Positions 24,537 to 35,061 of a stretch of DNA of 64,000 bases are shown here, piece after piece. The stretch comes from Verrucomicrobiales bacterium. GTDB lineage: Bacteria > Verrucomicrobiota > Verrucomicrobiia > Limisphaerales > UBA11320. The number at the start of each line of letters is the position of its first letter. Positions within the stretch are counted from its first letter, which is position 1. The translations under genes were made by a program, and so were the position numbers. The notes beneath the pieces were generated by a model. That model did no database searches. It was not told where the DNA came from and saw only the letters and a list, made by a program, of their open reading frames with translations. Location: contig JAEUHE010000200.1 in the NCBI GenBank assembly GCA_016793885.1, positions 1 through 64,000 of the forward strand, given 5' to 3'.

Positions 24537-27500
24537 AAACGATCCCGCCTCCCTGTCCTGAGCCGGAGACCGGCCTGAAGTATTGGCGCAGCCTTGATCA
24601 ACTCGCGGAGACTCCGGAGTTTCGTCAGTGGGTGGAGCGCGAGTTCCCTGCTGGTGCCAGCGAGTTTACGGATCCGGTTGGCCGGCGTCATTTCGTCAAG
24701 ATCATGGGTGCTTCCTTCCTATTGGGAGGCCTGGGTTTGACCGGTTGTCGGCGTCCCGAGGAGAAAATCCTGCCGTTTTCCAAGCTGCCTGAAGGTTACG
24801 TTCACGGTGTTGCGCAGTATTATGCGACTGCGCGTCCGACCCGCACTGGGGCGGTTCCGTTGGTCGTTAAGTCTCACGAAGGTCGCCCCACGAAGGTCGA
24901 GGGCAATCCTGAGCATCCTGAACACAACGGATCTACCGATCTCTTCACCCAGGCCTCGATTCTCAACCTATATGATCCGGACCGCGCCCAGCGCTTCGCG
25001 AAGGGTGGAAACACTGCTACTCGCGAAGAGGGGCTGGATTTTCTCGGATTGGTGAGCCGGAAGTTTCGTGCCAATGGCGGAGCCGGCTTGGCAATCCTGA
25101 TGGAACCGAGCGCTTCCCCGTCGCGGGATCGCGTGCTGCAGGACCTTCAGAAAGCGCTGCCTCAAGCCCGTTTCTACGCGCATGATCCCTTGGATGTAGA
25201 CACGGCACGGCGTGCTGCCTCCCAGACATTCGGTCAATCGGTTGCTCCCTATTACCGCCTCGACAAGGCCAATGTGGTGGTGACTCTCGATGCTGACATT
25301 CTGGGATCCGAAGAGGATCAGTATCGTCTCATTCGTGGATTTTCGAAGGGGCGCAAGCTCGAGACCAAAGAGTCCTCGATGAATCGGCTGTACGCAGTGG
25401 AAGGTCTGATGACCTTGACGGGCGTCAACGCCGATCACCGCCTTCGGGTTGCTACCAGCCAGGTGGTTGCCGTCGCCGCAGCCCTGGGCGCCGAAGTGCT
25501 TAAGGCTTCAGGCAACTCGGCAGCTCAGCCGCTCGCCGACGCCTTGGCCAAGATCGCCTTGCCTGCAGGGGTTAATCCCAAGTGGGTTCAGGAATGCGCG
25601 AAAGACCTGGCCAAGGCCGAGAACAAGGGCAAGACGGTCGTGGTTGCTGGACATCGTCAACCGCTGGCCGTTCATGTCATCGCTCAGGCCATCAACTCCG
25701 CCTTGGGCAGCGTCGGTTCGGCCGTTGAATTTAAGCCCGTGCCTGCTGCGCCCGCTGGATCGCTGACCGAATTGGCTCAGTCCTTAAACGCGGGATCGGT
25801 CGACACTCTGGTCGTCTTGGGAGTGAATCCGGCGTATACCGCGCCGGCCGATCTGGAGTGGAGCACGACTCAGCGCAAGGCCAAGAATGTGGTGCGCCTG
25901 GGCTATTACGAGGACGAATCTTTCGCCGGTGCAGACTGGCATTTGCCGGCGGCTCACTATCTCGAGTCTTGGGGCGACGCCCGGACCTCGGATGGAACTT
26001 ATGTGCCGGTGCAGCCGCTGATCGAACCCATGTTCGGTGGGCTGACCGAAATCGAAGTGCTGGCTCGCCTGGCTGGTTCCTCGGTTGTCCGTCCGCATGA
26101 CATCGTGCGCGAGACCTTCCGAACGGTCTCCGGTGCTTCCAATCTGGATGGTGCCTGGAAGAAGTTGCTGCACGACGGTTTCTTGGCGGGCAGCGCGGCC
26201 AGTTCTTCATCGCTCGCGGTGAATTTTACGGCGGCTGCCGGGTTGGTAAGTTCCCTCACGCTTTCACCCGCTCCGAGCGAACAGAGCCTCGAGGTGGTTT
26301 TCTATCGCGACTACAGTCTGGATGACGGTCGTTACAACAACAACGGGTGGCTGCAGGAGCTGCCTGATCCCATCACCAAGCTCACTTGGGACAACGCAAT
26401 TCTGATCAGCCGCAAGACTGCGACGGCGTTGAAGGTGGCCAATCGGGATGTTGTGGAAATTGCGCTCGGAGGCCGCAAGGTCACCGGTCCGATACTCGTC
26501 CAGCCCGGCCTGGCCGACAACACCGTGGCTTTGGCCTTGGGTTATGGGCGTGAGAAAAGCGGTCGCGTGGGTGGTAACGGCAAGGGCAATTCGGTTGGTT
26601 TCAACGCCTACGCCATCCGTCCGAGTGCCGCTCCCCATGCCGCCTCCGGTGCTAAGATAACCGCTTTGGGTTCGACCTTCGTGCTGGCGATCACCCAGGA
26701 GCACGGATCGATGGAGGGGCGTCCGATCATCCGCGAAGCGAATCTGGAGGATGCCATCAAGCATCCGACGTTCGCCCGGAACTTCGACCTCGATTCTCCG
26801 CATCACTCGGCGCACATCGAGAAGGAAGAGGGAACCGACGGCCGCTTGGCTAAGCGTCTCTACAAGAATGCTTACGCTGAGTATGACGATAAAAAAGGCC
26901 CGGGTGGGGCCAAGCCTCCCGGGCCGATGCTTCACAGCGATGTGCATCAGTGGGGGATGTCGGTAGACCTGAGCTCCTGCGTCGGATGCGCAACTTGTGT
27001 GGTTGCGTGCCAGAGCGAGAACAATATCCCCATCGTGGGTAAGGATCAGGTTACTCGCAACCGCGAGATGCATTGGATTCGCATCGACCGCTATTACAGC
27101 GGCGCGATGGAGCAGTCTGCTCCCGAGATGATCGATGAGCCTCAGGCGGTCACGCAACCAATGTTCTGCCTGCATTGCGAGAACGCCCCGTGTGAGAGCG
27201 TTTGCCCGGTGAATGCGACAGTTCATGACGAGGAGGGCCTCAATGTCATGGCCTACAACCGTTGCGTCGGCACGCGTTATTGCTCCAACAACTGTCCGTA
27301 TAAGGTCCGACGCTTCAACTTTTTCGATTACAACAAGCGTCCGCTTGAGCAGCTCAAAGGCCCGTTCTACAAGACACCGGCCCTGGATTCCACCGACGGC
27401 GAGTGGGATGTGTTGCGCTGGTTGAAGAGCCCGGAGAAGGGTTATCGGCCAGAGCAGGAGTGGGAGCTGTTGAAGCTTGCCAAGAACCCGAACGTATCGG

Positions 27501-27967
27501 TTCGGATGCGCGGAGTTATGGAGAAGTGCACCTATTGTGTGCAGCGCATCGAGGAGGCGAAGATCTCCCAGAAGGTCAAGGCGCGCGCTTCTGGCGACGT
27601 GCAAGTTCCGGAAGGGACCTTCCAGACCGCCTGCCAGCAGGCTTGTCCTGCCGACGCCATCGTTTTCGGCAATCTGCTCGACCCGAACAGCCGGGTCTCG
27701 AAACTGAAAAAACACGAACGAGATTACAGCGTGCTGGGCTTCTTGGACACCCGTCCTCGAACCACGTATCTCGCCAAGGTTCGCAATCCGAATCCTGCCA
27801 TGCCTGATTACGATCGAATCAAGCAGCCTTTGACCCTGAAGGAGTACACTGAGACCTCGCACTCGGATCCGTTTGCGGACCACGCCGAGGGAGGACACGG
27901 ACACCAGCCAGCTGGCGGTCATGGCCAGCCTGCTTCCGCCCAGGGCGAGAAGAAAGGAGCGCACTAA
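24533..27967 (+). CDS. actB: Alternative complex III subunit ActB, molybdopterin-like plus iron-sulfur protein
   Basis: 1144 residues from the ATG that overlaps actA; an in-frame upstream start would add 14 residues inside actA. A Tat-like signal is visible ('[20 protein letters not shown]', about 52-71) with a lipobox ending in 'LTGC'. Residues about 80-770 resemble the molybdopterin oxidoreductase fold (without cofactor in known ACIII). From about 810 a ferredoxin-like domain has four Cys clusters ('[12 protein letters not shown]', '[14 protein letters not shown]', '[12 protein letters not shown]', 'CTYCVQ'/'CQQACP'), carrying one 3Fe-4S and three 4Fe-4S clusters in characterised complexes. 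A His/Gly-rich tail closes the protein. Confidence 0.93.
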   Translation: MKTIPPPCPEPETGLKYWRSLDQLAETPEFRQWVEREFPAGASEFTDPVGRRHFVKIMGASFLLGGLGLTGCRRPEEKILPFSKLPEGYVHGVAQYYATARPTRTGAVPLVVKSHEGRPTKVEGNPEHPEHNGSTDLFTQASILNLYDPDRAQRFAKGGNTATREEGLDFLGLVSRKFRANGGAGLAILMEPSASPSRDRVLQDLQKALPQARFYAHDPLDVDTARRAASQTFGQSVAPYYRLDKANVVVTLDADILGSEEDQYRLIRGFSKGRKLETKESSMNRLYAVEGLMTLTGVNADHRLRVATSQVVAVAAALGAEVLKASGNSAAQPLADALAKIALPAGVNPKWVQECAKDLAKAENKGKTVVVAGHRQPLAVHVIAQAINSALGSVGSAVEFKPVPAAPAGSLTELAQSLNAGSVDTLVVLGVNPAYTAPADLEWSTTQRKAKNVVRLGYYEDESFAGADWHLPAAHYLESWGDARTSDGTYVPVQPLIEPMFGGLTEIEVLARLAGSSVVRPHDIVRETFRTVSGASNLDGAWKKLLHDGFLAGSAASSSSLAVNFTAAAGLVSSLTLSPAPSEQSLEVVFYRDYSLDDGRYNNNGWLQELPDPITKLTWDNAILISRKTATALKVANRDVVEIALGGRKVTGPILVQPGLADNTVALALGYGREKSGRVGGNGKGNSVGFNAYAIRPSAAPHAASGAKITALGSTFVLAITQEHGSMEGRPIIREANLEDAIKHPTFARNFDLDSPHHSAHIEKEEGTDGRLAKRLYKNAYAEYDDKKGPGGAKPPGPMLHSDVHQWGMSVDLSSCVGCATCVVACQSENNIPIVGKDQVTRNREMHWIRIDRYYSGAMEQSAPEMIDEPQAVTQPMFCLHCENAPCESVCPVNATVHDEEGLNVMAYNRCVGTRYCSNNCPYKVRRFNFFDYNKRPLEQLKGPFYKTPALDSTDGEWDVLRWLKSPEKGYRPEQEWELLKLAKNPNVSVRMRGVMEKCTYCVQRIEEAKISQKVKARASGDVQVPEGTFQTACQQACPADAIVFGNLLDPNSRVSKLKKHERDYSVLGFLDTRPRTTYLAKVRNPNPAMPDYDRIKQPLTLKEYTETSHSDPFADHAEGGHGHQPAGGHGQPASAQGEKKGAH

Positions 27968-29430
27968 TGGGTCACGATGCGACAACCTTGCCGGCCTCGG
28001 CGGTGCCACGCACCCCGAAGGAGCTGGAGCGGGAGCCATTGGTGCTCAACCAGCGGAGTCTCGGCTGGATCTCGGATGCTGTTGCCGGCATTGGTGAGGG
28101 TAAAACCCCCAAATGGTGGTGGGCCTTGTTCATCCCGAGCGTCCTGCTCGCGACGTTCATGTTCTCGCTCATTGGCTACCTGATGTTTACGGGCGTTGGT
28201 GTCTGGGGACTGCAGGTTCCGGTGGCGTGGGCGTGGGACATCACGAACTTCGTCTTCTGGATCGGCATTGGCCACGCGGGCACGCTGATCTCGGCCATTC
28301 TATTCTTGCTGCGTCAGAAATGGCGAACTTCGATCAATCGTGCGGCCGAAGCCATGACCATCTTCGCGGTGATGTGCGCCGGTATTTACCCGCTCATTCA
28401 CATCGGGCGTATCTGGCTGGGTTGGTGGTTGTTGCCTCTACCTAATGCGAACTCCATTTGGCCCCAGTTCCGCTCCCCCTTGCTCTGGGACGTGTTCGCC
28501 GTATCGACCTACTTCACGGTTTCGCTACTCTTCTGGTACATGGGGCTGATCCCCGACTTGGGCACCATGCGCGACCGGGCGAAGAGCCGCCTTCGCAAGT
28601 TTTGGTACGGTCTGTTTGCGATGGGATGGTGCGGTTCGAACCGCCACTGGCGCAATTACGAGAAGGCCTATCTGCTGCTGGCTGGTCTGTCCACGCCGCT
28701 GGTGCTCTCCGTGCACTCGATCGTCTCCTTTGACTTCGCGGTGTCGCAGTTGCCCGGATGGCACACGACGATCTTCCCGCCTTACTTCGTGGCCGGCGCT
28801 GTTTTCTCCGGTTTCGGCATGGTGCTGACCTTGCTGATCCCGTTGCGGACGATCTGCAAGTTGGAAGACGTTATCACGGTTCGCCACATCGAGCTGATGT
28901 GCAAAGTCATCTTGGCGACGGGCTCGATCGTCGGTTACGCCTACGGGATGGAGTTCTTCATCGCCTGGTATAGCGGGAATCCATACGAGCGCTTCGTGTT
29001 CATCAACAACCGGGCGGCCGACCCATACATCTTTGGGCCGATGTTCGGGGTTAAGCCCGCTCCCTATTGGTGGGCTTACTGGAGCATGATCTCCTGCAAT
29101 GTGATCTCCCCACAGTTGTTCTGGTCCAAGTGGTGCCGAACCAAGATCTGGTTTGTTTTCGTCGTCTCCATCTTCGTGAACATCGGAATGTGGTTCGAGC
29201 GGTTCGTGATCATCGTCACGTCGCTGCATCGGGACTACCTGCCTTCCAGCTGGGCTTACTTCAGCCCAACCTGGGTGGACATCTGGACGTTTGTCGGGTC
29301 CTTCGGGTTGTTCATGTCGCTATTCCTACTCTTCATGCGGTTCCTGCCGGTGATTGCGATTTCTGAAGTGAAAGGCGTGACTCCGCAGGCTGATCCTCAC
29401 CATCCGTTGGGTGGGGCAAAGGGACACTAA
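27967..29430 (+). CDS. actC: Alternative complex III subunit ActC (NrfD-like, quinol binding)
   Basis: 487 residues with about ten membrane helices of the NrfD/PsrC family. Recognisable stretches are '[20 protein letters not shown]', '[20 protein letters not shown]', '[20 protein letters not shown]' and '[20 protein letters not shown]', all typical of ActC. In known ACIII structures ActC holds the quinol site beside the ActB 3Fe-4S cluster. The start overlaps the actB stop by one base (TAATG). Confidence 0.94.
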   Translation: MGHDATTLPASAVPRTPKELEREPLVLNQRSLGWISDAVAGIGEGKTPKWWWALFIPSVLLATFMFSLIGYLMFTGVGVWGLQVPVAWAWDITNFVFWIGIGHAGTLISAILFLLRQKWRTSINRAAEAMTIFAVMCAGIYPLIHIGRIWLGWWLLPLPNANSIWPQFRSPLLWDVFAVSTYFTVSLLFWYMGLIPDLGTMRDRAKSRLRKFWYGLFAMGWCGSNRHWRNYEKAYLLLAGLSTPLVLSVHSIVSFDFAVSQLPGWHTTIFPPYFVAGAVFSGFGMVLTLLIPLRTICKLEDVITVRHIELMCKVILATGSIVGYAYGMEFFIAWYSGNPYERFVFINNRAADPYIFGPMFGVKPAPYWWAYWSMISCNVISPQLFWSKWCRTKIWFVFVVSIFVNIGMWFERFVIIVTSLHRDYLPSSWAYFSPTWVDIWTFVGSFGLFMSLFLLFMRFLPVIAISEVKGVTPQADPHHPLGGAKGH

Positions 29431-29445
29431 ACCATATTTGAACCC

Positions 29446-29997
29446 ATGGCTGATTCGAATATCGATTATACGGTGAAGCTCGGCTTGTTGGCCGAGTACG
29501 ATTCTCCTGCAGCGCTGATGCATGCAGCCGAGAAGTTTCGCGACGCGGGTTATCGTCGCTGGGATGTCTTCTCGCCCTACCCGGTTCACGGGATGGACGA
29601 CGCCATGGGTTTGGGGAACTCCAAGGTGGGCTGGTTTACCTTCATCGGAGGGTTGAGCGGCTACACGTTGGGAATGATCATGATCTGGTGGATGAACGCT
29701 TACGACTATCCGATCGGCGTTGGCGGCAAGCCCCTGTTTAGTCCCATCTTCTCATTCCCGGTGGCATACGAATGCACGATTCTCTTGGGGGCGTTTGGAT
29801 CCTTGGGAGGCATGTTCATCCTGAACAAGCTGCCCCGGCATTACAATCCGCTGTTCAAGAAGGAGAGGTTTTCGAAGGCGACGCATGACGCGTTTTTCCT
29901 GTTTGTGGAGACCGCTGATCCCAAGTATTCCGACACCGAAACACGCAAGCTGCTTGAGTCGACCGGGATCAAGCAAATCGAGGAAGTGAGGGACTAA
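29446..29997 (+). CDS. actD: Alternative complex III subunit ActD (DUF3341)
   Basis: 183 residues. An N-terminal soluble part ('GLLAEYDSPAALMHAAEKFR', then 'AGYRRWDVFSPYPVHGMDDA') precedes two membrane helices (about 62-83 and 103-126), followed by 'KLPRHYNPLF' and a cytoplasmic tail ('FFLFVETADPKYS'). This pattern is diagnostic of the DUF3341/ActD subunit. It lies between actC and actE, as in other ACIII operons, and its TAA overlaps the next ATG by one base. Confidence 0.93.
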   Translation: MADSNIDYTVKLGLLAEYDSPAALMHAAEKFRDAGYRRWDVFSPYPVHGMDDAMGLGNSKVGWFTFIGGLSGYTLGMIMIWWMNAYDYPIGVGGKPLFSPIFSFPVAYECTILLGAFGSLGGMFILNKLPRHYNPLFKKERFSKATHDAFFLFVETADPKYSDTETRKLLESTGIKQIEEVRD

Positions 29998-30617
29998 TGC
30001 GCTACATCGTTCTGGTTTTTGTTGTGTGCTTTGCGGTCGTGCTTGGCATTGGCGGCTGTCAGGGCAGCAAGACACGTCGGACACCGATCGAGCTGATTCC
30101 GGACATGGATCGGCAGCCTAAGCTTCGTCCGCAGGCTGGGAATGGCTTTTTTAAGGATGGGCTCAGTTCGCAGATCGCCCCTCAAGGAACGGTAGCCCGC
30201 GGCTCTCATTACGAAGAGACGGCGGAAAGCACGGGGCGGATCCCGGGCACCACCAACTTCGTGGCGACGATCCCGATTCCGGTGAACGCGGAGCTGATGG
30301 CCCGGGGTCAGGAGCGCTACGTGATCTATTGTGCGCCCTGCCACGGTGCTGCCGGGGATGGCAAAGGCATCACCACTAAGTTGGGTATGGGTGTGATCGC
30401 GGACCTCCACGACCACAAGACTCGCAAGCTGATCACTGCCACTGACGGTCAGCTGTTCGACACCATCACGAATGGCAAGAACCTGATGGGGGCCTATGGT
30501 TCGGTTCTGGATATCCGGGATCGATGGGCCGTGGTGGCCTATGTGCGGGCGCTCCAACTTTCTAAGTTGGGGACCCTGGATGATATTCCGTCTGCCGAAC
30601 GCGCTTCGATCAAGTAA
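29997..30617 (+). CDS. actE: Alternative complex III subunit ActE, monohaem cytochrome c lipoprotein
   Basis: 206 residues: lipoprotein signal with lipobox 'GIGGC' (cysteine at about residue 20), a linker with 'TPIELIPDMDRQPKL' typical of ActE, and one haem motif 'CAPCHGAAGDGKG' at about 112. The axial methionine is probably in 'NLMGAYG'. ActE docks on ActA/ActB at the periplasmic side and delivers electrons onward. Confidence 0.92.
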   Translation: MRYIVLVFVVCFAVVLGIGGCQGSKTRRTPIELIPDMDRQPKLRPQAGNGFFKDGLSSQIAPQGTVARGSHYEETAESTGRIPGTTNFVATIPIPVNAELMARGQERYVIYCAPCHGAAGDGKGITTKLGMGVIADLHDHKTRKLITATDGQLFDTITNGKNLMGAYGSVLDIRDRWAVVAYVRALQLSKLGTLDDIPSAERASIK

Positions 30618-30621
30618 CCGT

Positions 30622-31893
30622 ATGGACTCACATTCTGCTCCAGCACACGCTTCAGCTCCCTCGCTTGACCCGGCCGGCTTTGCTGCCAAGTGGACCAAGA
30701 AGACCGTGCCCTTGGCGGTTGTCGGTGCGATCTTGGCTCTGCTCGGAAGTTTCCTGAGCGCGAAAGGGGATGCCTCTTTTGGCAAGCAACTCGGATTCTC
30801 CTATCTGCAGTCCTTCATGTTTTTCCTGAGTCTCTGCCTCGGAGGCTTGTTTCTGACGATCGTCCACCACTTGTTTGATGCCAGCTGGTCCGTTCCCGTG
30901 CGTCGTGTGAATGAGAACCTCGCTTGTTTGGCCCCCTATCTGGGTGTTCTATTCATCCCGATTCTGGTCCTAGCCCCGACGATCTATCCTTGGATGCAGA
31001 TTCATCCCCCGTCTTCGGATCCGGCCTTGCTCGCCAAGGACCCGCTGTTTACTCCGGGCGGTTGGTATGGCATTTCGATCGGGCTTTTCCTGCTGTGGAC
31101 CTTCCTCAGCTTTCAGCTTCGGCGGAACTCGGTGGCGCAGGATGCGGATGGTGCCGCCTCTCATACCCGCAAACTTCGCTTCTACGCAGCCTGGGGTGTC
31201 GTGGCCTTCGGCTTCACGCTCACCATGGGAGCGATCCTCTGGATGAAGGGATTGGAGCATCAGTGGTTTTCGACGATGTATGGTGTTTACTACTTTGCAG
31301 GCAGCGTGTGGACCACTTTGGCGACCGTCTATTTGCTCACCTTGGTGCTGAAGCGCTCCGGTCCATTGGCTCATGTGGTGGGAAGAAACCAGTTCCACGA
31401 TATCGGGAAGCTGTTTTTCGCCTTCACCGTTTTCTACGCCTACATTCACTTCTCACAGTATTTCATTATTTGGAACGGCGGCATGCCTGAGGAGACGTTC
31501 TATTATGTGAAGCGTGAGGTTGGTTCGTGGTGGGGGATCGGCATGTTGATCGTGTTTGGACACTTTGTGATCCCGTTCCTGGGCCTCCTCCGCATCGATG
31601 CGAAGGTAACCTTGCCTGTGATGATTCCGATCTGTGTCTGGGCGTGGCTCATGCATTTCTGCGATATGAGCTACAATGTCATGCCCATCCACCGTCCGGG
31701 GGGATTCCAATTGACGCTGGGCGACATCGGCTGCTGGCTGTTCCTGGCTGGGGCGCTCTCCACGATCTGGCTGAAGGGCTATGCCAAGAATGCGGCTTAT
31801 CCGGTGAAGGACCCTCGGCTGGGTGAGGCTCTCGGCATCCACTTCTACGATAGCGTCGCAACCGACGGCAGCGCCGCCAAAGCAACCAAGTAA
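30622..31893 (+). CDS. actF: Alternative complex III subunit ActF (NrfD-like)
   Basis: 423 residues from the ATG at 30622, 4 bp behind actE; an upstream in-frame start would lie within actE. About ten membrane helices, with 'LGSFLSAKGDASFGKQLGFS', 'HLFDASWSVPVRRVNENL', 'PWMQIHPPSSDPALLAKDPL' and 'FSQYFIIWNGGMPEETFYYV' as in ActF proteins. ActF is the second NrfD-like subunit and is thought to take part in proton translocation. It completes the ActA-F core. Confidence 0.93.
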   Translation: MDSHSAPAHASAPSLDPAGFAAKWTKKTVPLAVVGAILALLGSFLSAKGDASFGKQLGFSYLQSFMFFLSLCLGGLFLTIVHHLFDASWSVPVRRVNENLACLAPYLGVLFIPILVLAPTIYPWMQIHPPSSDPALLAKDPLFTPGGWYGISIGLFLLWTFLSFQLRRNSVAQDADGAASHTRKLRFYAAWGVVAFGFTLTMGAILWMKGLEHQWFSTMYGVYYFAGSVWTTLATVYLLTLVLKRSGPLAHVVGRNQFHDIGKLFFAFTVFYAYIHFSQYFIIWNGGMPEETFYYVKREVGSWWGIGMLIVFGHFVIPFLGLLRIDAKVTLPVMIPICVWAWLMHFCDMSYNVMPIHRPGGFQLTLGDIGCWLFLAGALSTIWLKGYAKNAAYPVKDPRLGEALGIHFYDSVATDGSAAKATK

Positions 31894-31900
31894 GACGACC

Positions 31901-32254
31901 ATGCGCATGGAGAAGCTAAAAACGTTGGGATTTTATGTGGTGGGAATCGTCGGTGCTTACGGCATCTACGCCCTCCTGGTTCACCAGATGGTGACCGTTA
32001 CCGCGCCGCCTCCCGTCAACCAAGCTCGAGTGGCCGAACGTCACAAGGCCCTGGCTGAGGTTCGGGCTGCTGAGCTCCAGGAGCTCCATAGCTTTGGTAC
32101 TCTGGATGCCGGCAAAGGCCTCTATCGGCTCAAGGTGCAACATGCCATGGCGCTGACCGAGACACTCTACAAAAACCCGGAGGCCGCGCGGACGAACCTC
32201 ATTGCGCGCGCCGAGAAGGCTAACTTTGTGCCTCCTCCTCCGACCTTCGAATAA
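31901..32254 (+). CDS. Small membrane-anchored protein between actF and the ccoN-like gene
   Basis: 117 residues from the ATG 7 bp after actF (a longer in-frame start lies inside actF). One membrane helix at about 9-27 ('LGFYVVGIVGAYGIYALLV') is followed by a charged, mostly helical tail. It has no cysteines or haem motif. Its place matches that of the small ActG-type subunit or of a linker gene to the oxidase in some ACIII operons, but I do not recognise a family. It overlaps nothing and is followed 12 bp later by the ccoN-like gene. Confidence 0.75.
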   Translation: MRMEKLKTLGFYVVGIVGAYGIYALLVHQMVTVTAPPPVNQARVAERHKALAEVRAAELQELHSFGTLDAGKGLYRLKVQHAMALTETLYKNPEAARTNLIARAEKANFVPPPPTFE

Positions 32255-32266
32255 GGGAATCACCAG

Positions 32267-33733
32267 ATGGGTTCCAATAAACAATCAGTTTGCGACGCGA
32301 GTCCGGTGCCGTATCACGACATCGATCGTTCGTGCCGTTGGCCCGTTCTGCTTCTCTTGACCAAGGGCACCTTCTGGTTGGTGCTCAGTCTGGTTTTGGG
32401 CCTGGTATCGTCGATTAAGATGCATGCCCCGGACTTCTTATCGAGCTGCGGTTGGGTGAGTTATGGGCGTATCCGACCGGCTTTCTTCAGCGCTTTTATT
32501 TACGGGTTTGCCATCCAAGCTTCTTTGGGCCTGAGCCTGTGGATGTTGGCTCGGTTGGGGCGGACTCGATTGGTCGCGGGAGGGTTGGCGCTGCTCGGGG
32601 GGGTAATCTGGAATGCTGGCCTACTCCTGGGGGTGCTCCAGATCATGGGCGGACAATCGACCGGTTTCACTTGGATGGAGATGCCCCGCGAGGCTGCTTC
32701 CTTGCTTTGCGGCGGCTTTTTTCTGATCGCGCTTTCGGCGTTCTCCACTCTGCGGTATCGGGAGGAGAAGGAACTCTACATCAGCCATTGGTTTATGATC
32801 GCCGCTCTGCTGTGCTTCCTGTGGGTGATGAGCCTGGGATATTATCTCGGTGTGCTCAGCCCGGTGAGGGGCGCGATGCAGGCCGTTGTTGGGGCTTGGT
32901 TTGTCAGCGGGATGCAGTATCTGGTGCTGATTCCGTTTGGATTGGCGGTTGCCTATTATCTTCTACCCAAGTTGAGTGGAAAGCCCGTTTACTCGGGGCA
33001 GGCGGCGGCTCTGGGGTTCTGGATGTTGATCCTGTTCGGGGGGTGGACCGCGCTCAGCATGATTCCGCAGGGGCCGTTTCCTCGTTGGATGCTGGCAACC
33101 GGTGCTTCTTGCAAGTTTATGCTCTTGATGGTGGTTGCCTGCTTTGCCGCCAACTGGTTCATGACGCTGCACCTCGGTAAGAAGGTTTCTACTTCGGAGC
33201 CTTCCTGGTCTTTCCTCGTGTGTGCCGCTTGGGCTCTTATGGCGGGCTTGGTCCTTGATGTGTTTGGTGCCACTAAATCCTTGCTCTCCAGCGTGGCCTT
33301 TACGACCTACGCGGTGGGAGTCACTCATGTGCTCTTTTTTGGGTTCCTCACTCTGGTGCTGATGGCAGGAGTCTACTATGTGAGCGAACGGGTTTTGGAT
33401 GGTGAGTGGGCCAGTCGAGGCTTGATTCGTGTTCACCTAGGATTGAGCTTGCTGGGGCTCCTCTTCGTCTCTGCTGGGTATATTTTTGGTGGGTTATTCA
33501 CAGGGACTGCGCTCAATCAAAGCAGCGGCGCGTTTGTGGATGCAGCCCGCGCGATGATCCCCTTCATGGGTGCAGCCAGCGCTGGCTACCTCCTGTTGCT
33601 GCTGGGGCAGCTGGTCCTGGCGCTAAACTTGGTTCGCACCCTGATCGCAACCACCGCGGAAGAGCGGGCCGGTTTGTGTGCCTGGTGCTGTGGTGATATC
33701 GGATCTTCCAAGAAAGTGAGGGCAGGGGTATGA
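32267..33733 (+). CDS. CcoN-like (cbb3 oxidase subunit I) protein apparently lacking most metal ligands
   Basis: 488 residues, about 12 helices. Landmarks of CcoN are clear: 'GWVSYGRIRPAFFSAFIYGF' for the usual SFGRLRPLHTNAV region, 'AVAYYLLPKLSGKPVYSG', and 'VGVTHVLFFGFLTL' for the GHVHSGALGW region. Aligning these by eye to remembered CcoN, the histidine after RIRP is F73, the helix-VI CuB histidine is S214, the CuB His-His pair is S264-M265, and the haem b3 histidine is V352; only H354, a low-spin haem ligand, remains. Only six histidines exist in all (17, 53, 174, 302, 354, 390). An oxygen-reducing centre therefore seems impossible; a structural or electron-transfer role beside ACIII is inferred. 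Confidence 0.85.
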   Translation: MGSNKQSVCDASPVPYHDIDRSCRWPVLLLLTKGTFWLVLSLVLGLVSSIKMHAPDFLSSCGWVSYGRIRPAFFSAFIYGFAIQASLGLSLWMLARLGRTRLVAGGLALLGGVIWNAGLLLGVLQIMGGQSTGFTWMEMPREAASLLCGGFFLIALSAFSTLRYREEKELYISHWFMIAALLCFLWVMSLGYYLGVLSPVRGAMQAVVGAWFVSGMQYLVLIPFGLAVAYYLLPKLSGKPVYSGQAAALGFWMLILFGGWTALSMIPQGPFPRWMLATGASCKFMLLMVVACFAANWFMTLHLGKKVSTSEPSWSFLVCAAWALMAGLVLDVFGATKSLLSSVAFTTYAVGVTHVLFFGFLTLVLMAGVYYVSERVLDGEWASRGLIRVHLGLSLLGLLFVSAGYIFGGLFTGTALNQSSGAFVDAARAMIPFMGAASAGYLLLLLGQLVLALNLVRTLIATTAEERAGLCAWCCGDIGSSKKVRAGV

Positions 33734-34392
33734 ACCGCATCCCGATCTTGTTTCTAGGTATTTTCGCGGCGGTGGCCTCTTCTTTTTGGGGAGTCATCTT
33801 TGTGCCCCAGATGCAGTTGGGGCAATCGGGTCTGGCCAAAATCGAGGACACCGGGTCCTATTATCCGGTGACGCGCACCGGCGAGGCGACACGCGGGGCT
33901 GATGTCTATCGCGCCAACGGCTGTGTGGAATGTCACACTCAGCAGGTCCGTCCGAAAGGGTTGGGCAGCGACTATGAGCGTGGATGGGGCAAACGCCGAA
34001 CCATTGCCCAGGACTACTTGCTCGATCAGCCTGCTCTGCTCGGCAGTTTGCGCTTGGGACCGGACCTCGCCAATGCCGGTCGTCGTCAGCCGAACGCCAC
34101 TGTTCAGTTGCAGCATCTCTACAACCCGCAGCTCACCGTGCCCCGGTCCACGATGCCGCGGTATCCCTACCTTTTTTCGAAGCGCAAACTCGCTCCCAAC
34201 GAGAAGCCGTCTGCGCAGGCGCTGCCGGCCAACACCGAACCTGGGTTTGAGGTCGTTCCTAAACCGGAGGCCATCGCTCTCGCTGCCTATTTGTTAAGCT
34301 TGAACTCGGAGGCACCCTTGTTCAGCGCACCGTTCCCCGCGACTAAGACCAATGCTCCTGCCAAGACCGCCGCGGCATCCTCTGTGAAATGA
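33730..34392 (+). CDS. CcoO-like monohaem cytochrome c (cbb3 subunit II family)
   Basis: 220 residues, start overlapping the ccoN-like stop (ATGA). One N-terminal helix (about 4-24), then the CcoO signature 'GADVYRANGCVECHTQQVRP' with the haem motif CVECH, followed by 'LGSDYERGWGKRRTIAQDYL' and 'GSLRLGPDLANAGRR' and 'MPRYPYLF', where the methionine is the likely axial ligand. All haem features look intact, unlike the partner CcoN-like subunit. It ends with an Ala/Thr/Lys-rich tail. Confidence 0.9.
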   Translation: MNRIPILFLGIFAAVASSFWGVIFVPQMQLGQSGLAKIEDTGSYYPVTRTGEATRGADVYRANGCVECHTQQVRPKGLGSDYERGWGKRRTIAQDYLLDQPALLGSLRLGPDLANAGRRQPNATVQLQHLYNPQLTVPRSTMPRYPYLFSKRKLAPNEKPSAQALPANTEPGFEVVPKPEAIALAAYLLSLNSEAPLFSAPFPATKTNAPAKTAAASSVK

Positions 34393-35054
34393 GCAAGAAG
34401 AAGAAACAGTCAGCTGCTTCCTCGCCTGAATCGGCAGAGCCCTCGTCTAAGACCTCGGGTCAGGTGAACCTGCTTTCCGAGGGGGCTGAACCCCGCGCCG
34501 AGCAGGTTTCGATACCGATGGCTCTGGTCGTCATTCTCACCTTGTTGGTGTTTGTCTCGGACATGCACCTGATGGAGAATCGTGGAGAGTTCAATCCTGT
34601 GGTTTATCAGCCTCATGCGAGTTTGGAGGAAATCCAAGCCGAGTGGCCGCTGGATCCGGTCATCGAGGAACGCAAGAAGGGCAAGAAGGTCTACGATTCG
34701 GTGTGTGCCGCCTGTCATCAAGCCAACGGTTTGGGAACGGCTGGAAGCTTTCCTCCGCTGGCCGGAAGTGATTGGGTCCTAACCGAAGGTCCCAATCGTA
34801 TCATTCGGCTGATCCTTCATGGCATCCAAGGTCCTATTACGGTCAATGGCCAGGCGTTCAATAATGCCATGCCTCCCTGGGGTGCTGTGCTGCAGGACGA
34901 TCAGATTGCCGCTGTGGTCACCTATATCCGGGCTGAGTGGGGCAATAAGGCGTCCGCTGTGACCGCCGAGGAAGTGACGAAGATCAGGACCGCCGAAGCC
35001 AAGCGTGAGCTGCCTTGGTCGGCTGAGGAGTTACTCAAGCTCCCCGTCAAGTAG
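34389..35054 (+). CDS. Membrane-anchored monohaem cytochrome c (CcoP position)
   Basis: 221 residues, start overlapping the CcoO-like stop (ATGA). A charged N-terminus (KKKK, Ser-rich, about 1-35) precedes one helix ('IPMALVVILTLLVFVSDMHL', about 43-62). A single class I cytochrome c domain follows: 'VYDSVCAACHQANGLGTAGS' at about 99-118 and the axial Met in 'AFNNAMPPWGAVL'. Genuine CcoP has two haems and about 300 residues; this has one, so it is a reduced CcoP or an electron carrier specific to the ACIII supercomplex. Last gene of the operon. Confidence 0.9.
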   Translation: MSKKKKQSAASSPESAEPSSKTSGQVNLLSEGAEPRAEQVSIPMALVVILTLLVFVSDMHLMENRGEFNPVVYQPHASLEEIQAEWPLDPVIEERKKGKKVYDSVCAACHQANGLGTAGSFPPLAGSDWVLTEGPNRIIRLILHGIQGPITVNGQAFNNAMPPWGAVLQDDQIAAVVTYIRAEWGNKASAVTAEEVTKIRTAEAKRELPWSAEELLKLPVK

Positions 35055-35061
35055 AAGGTCC

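Noticed and set aside
26264-28039. 591-codon minus-strand open frame opposite actB
   Set aside because: It is the antisense shadow of actB, whose Cys clusters and Tat-like signal are clear on the plus strand; its product is His/Arg-rich without family features.
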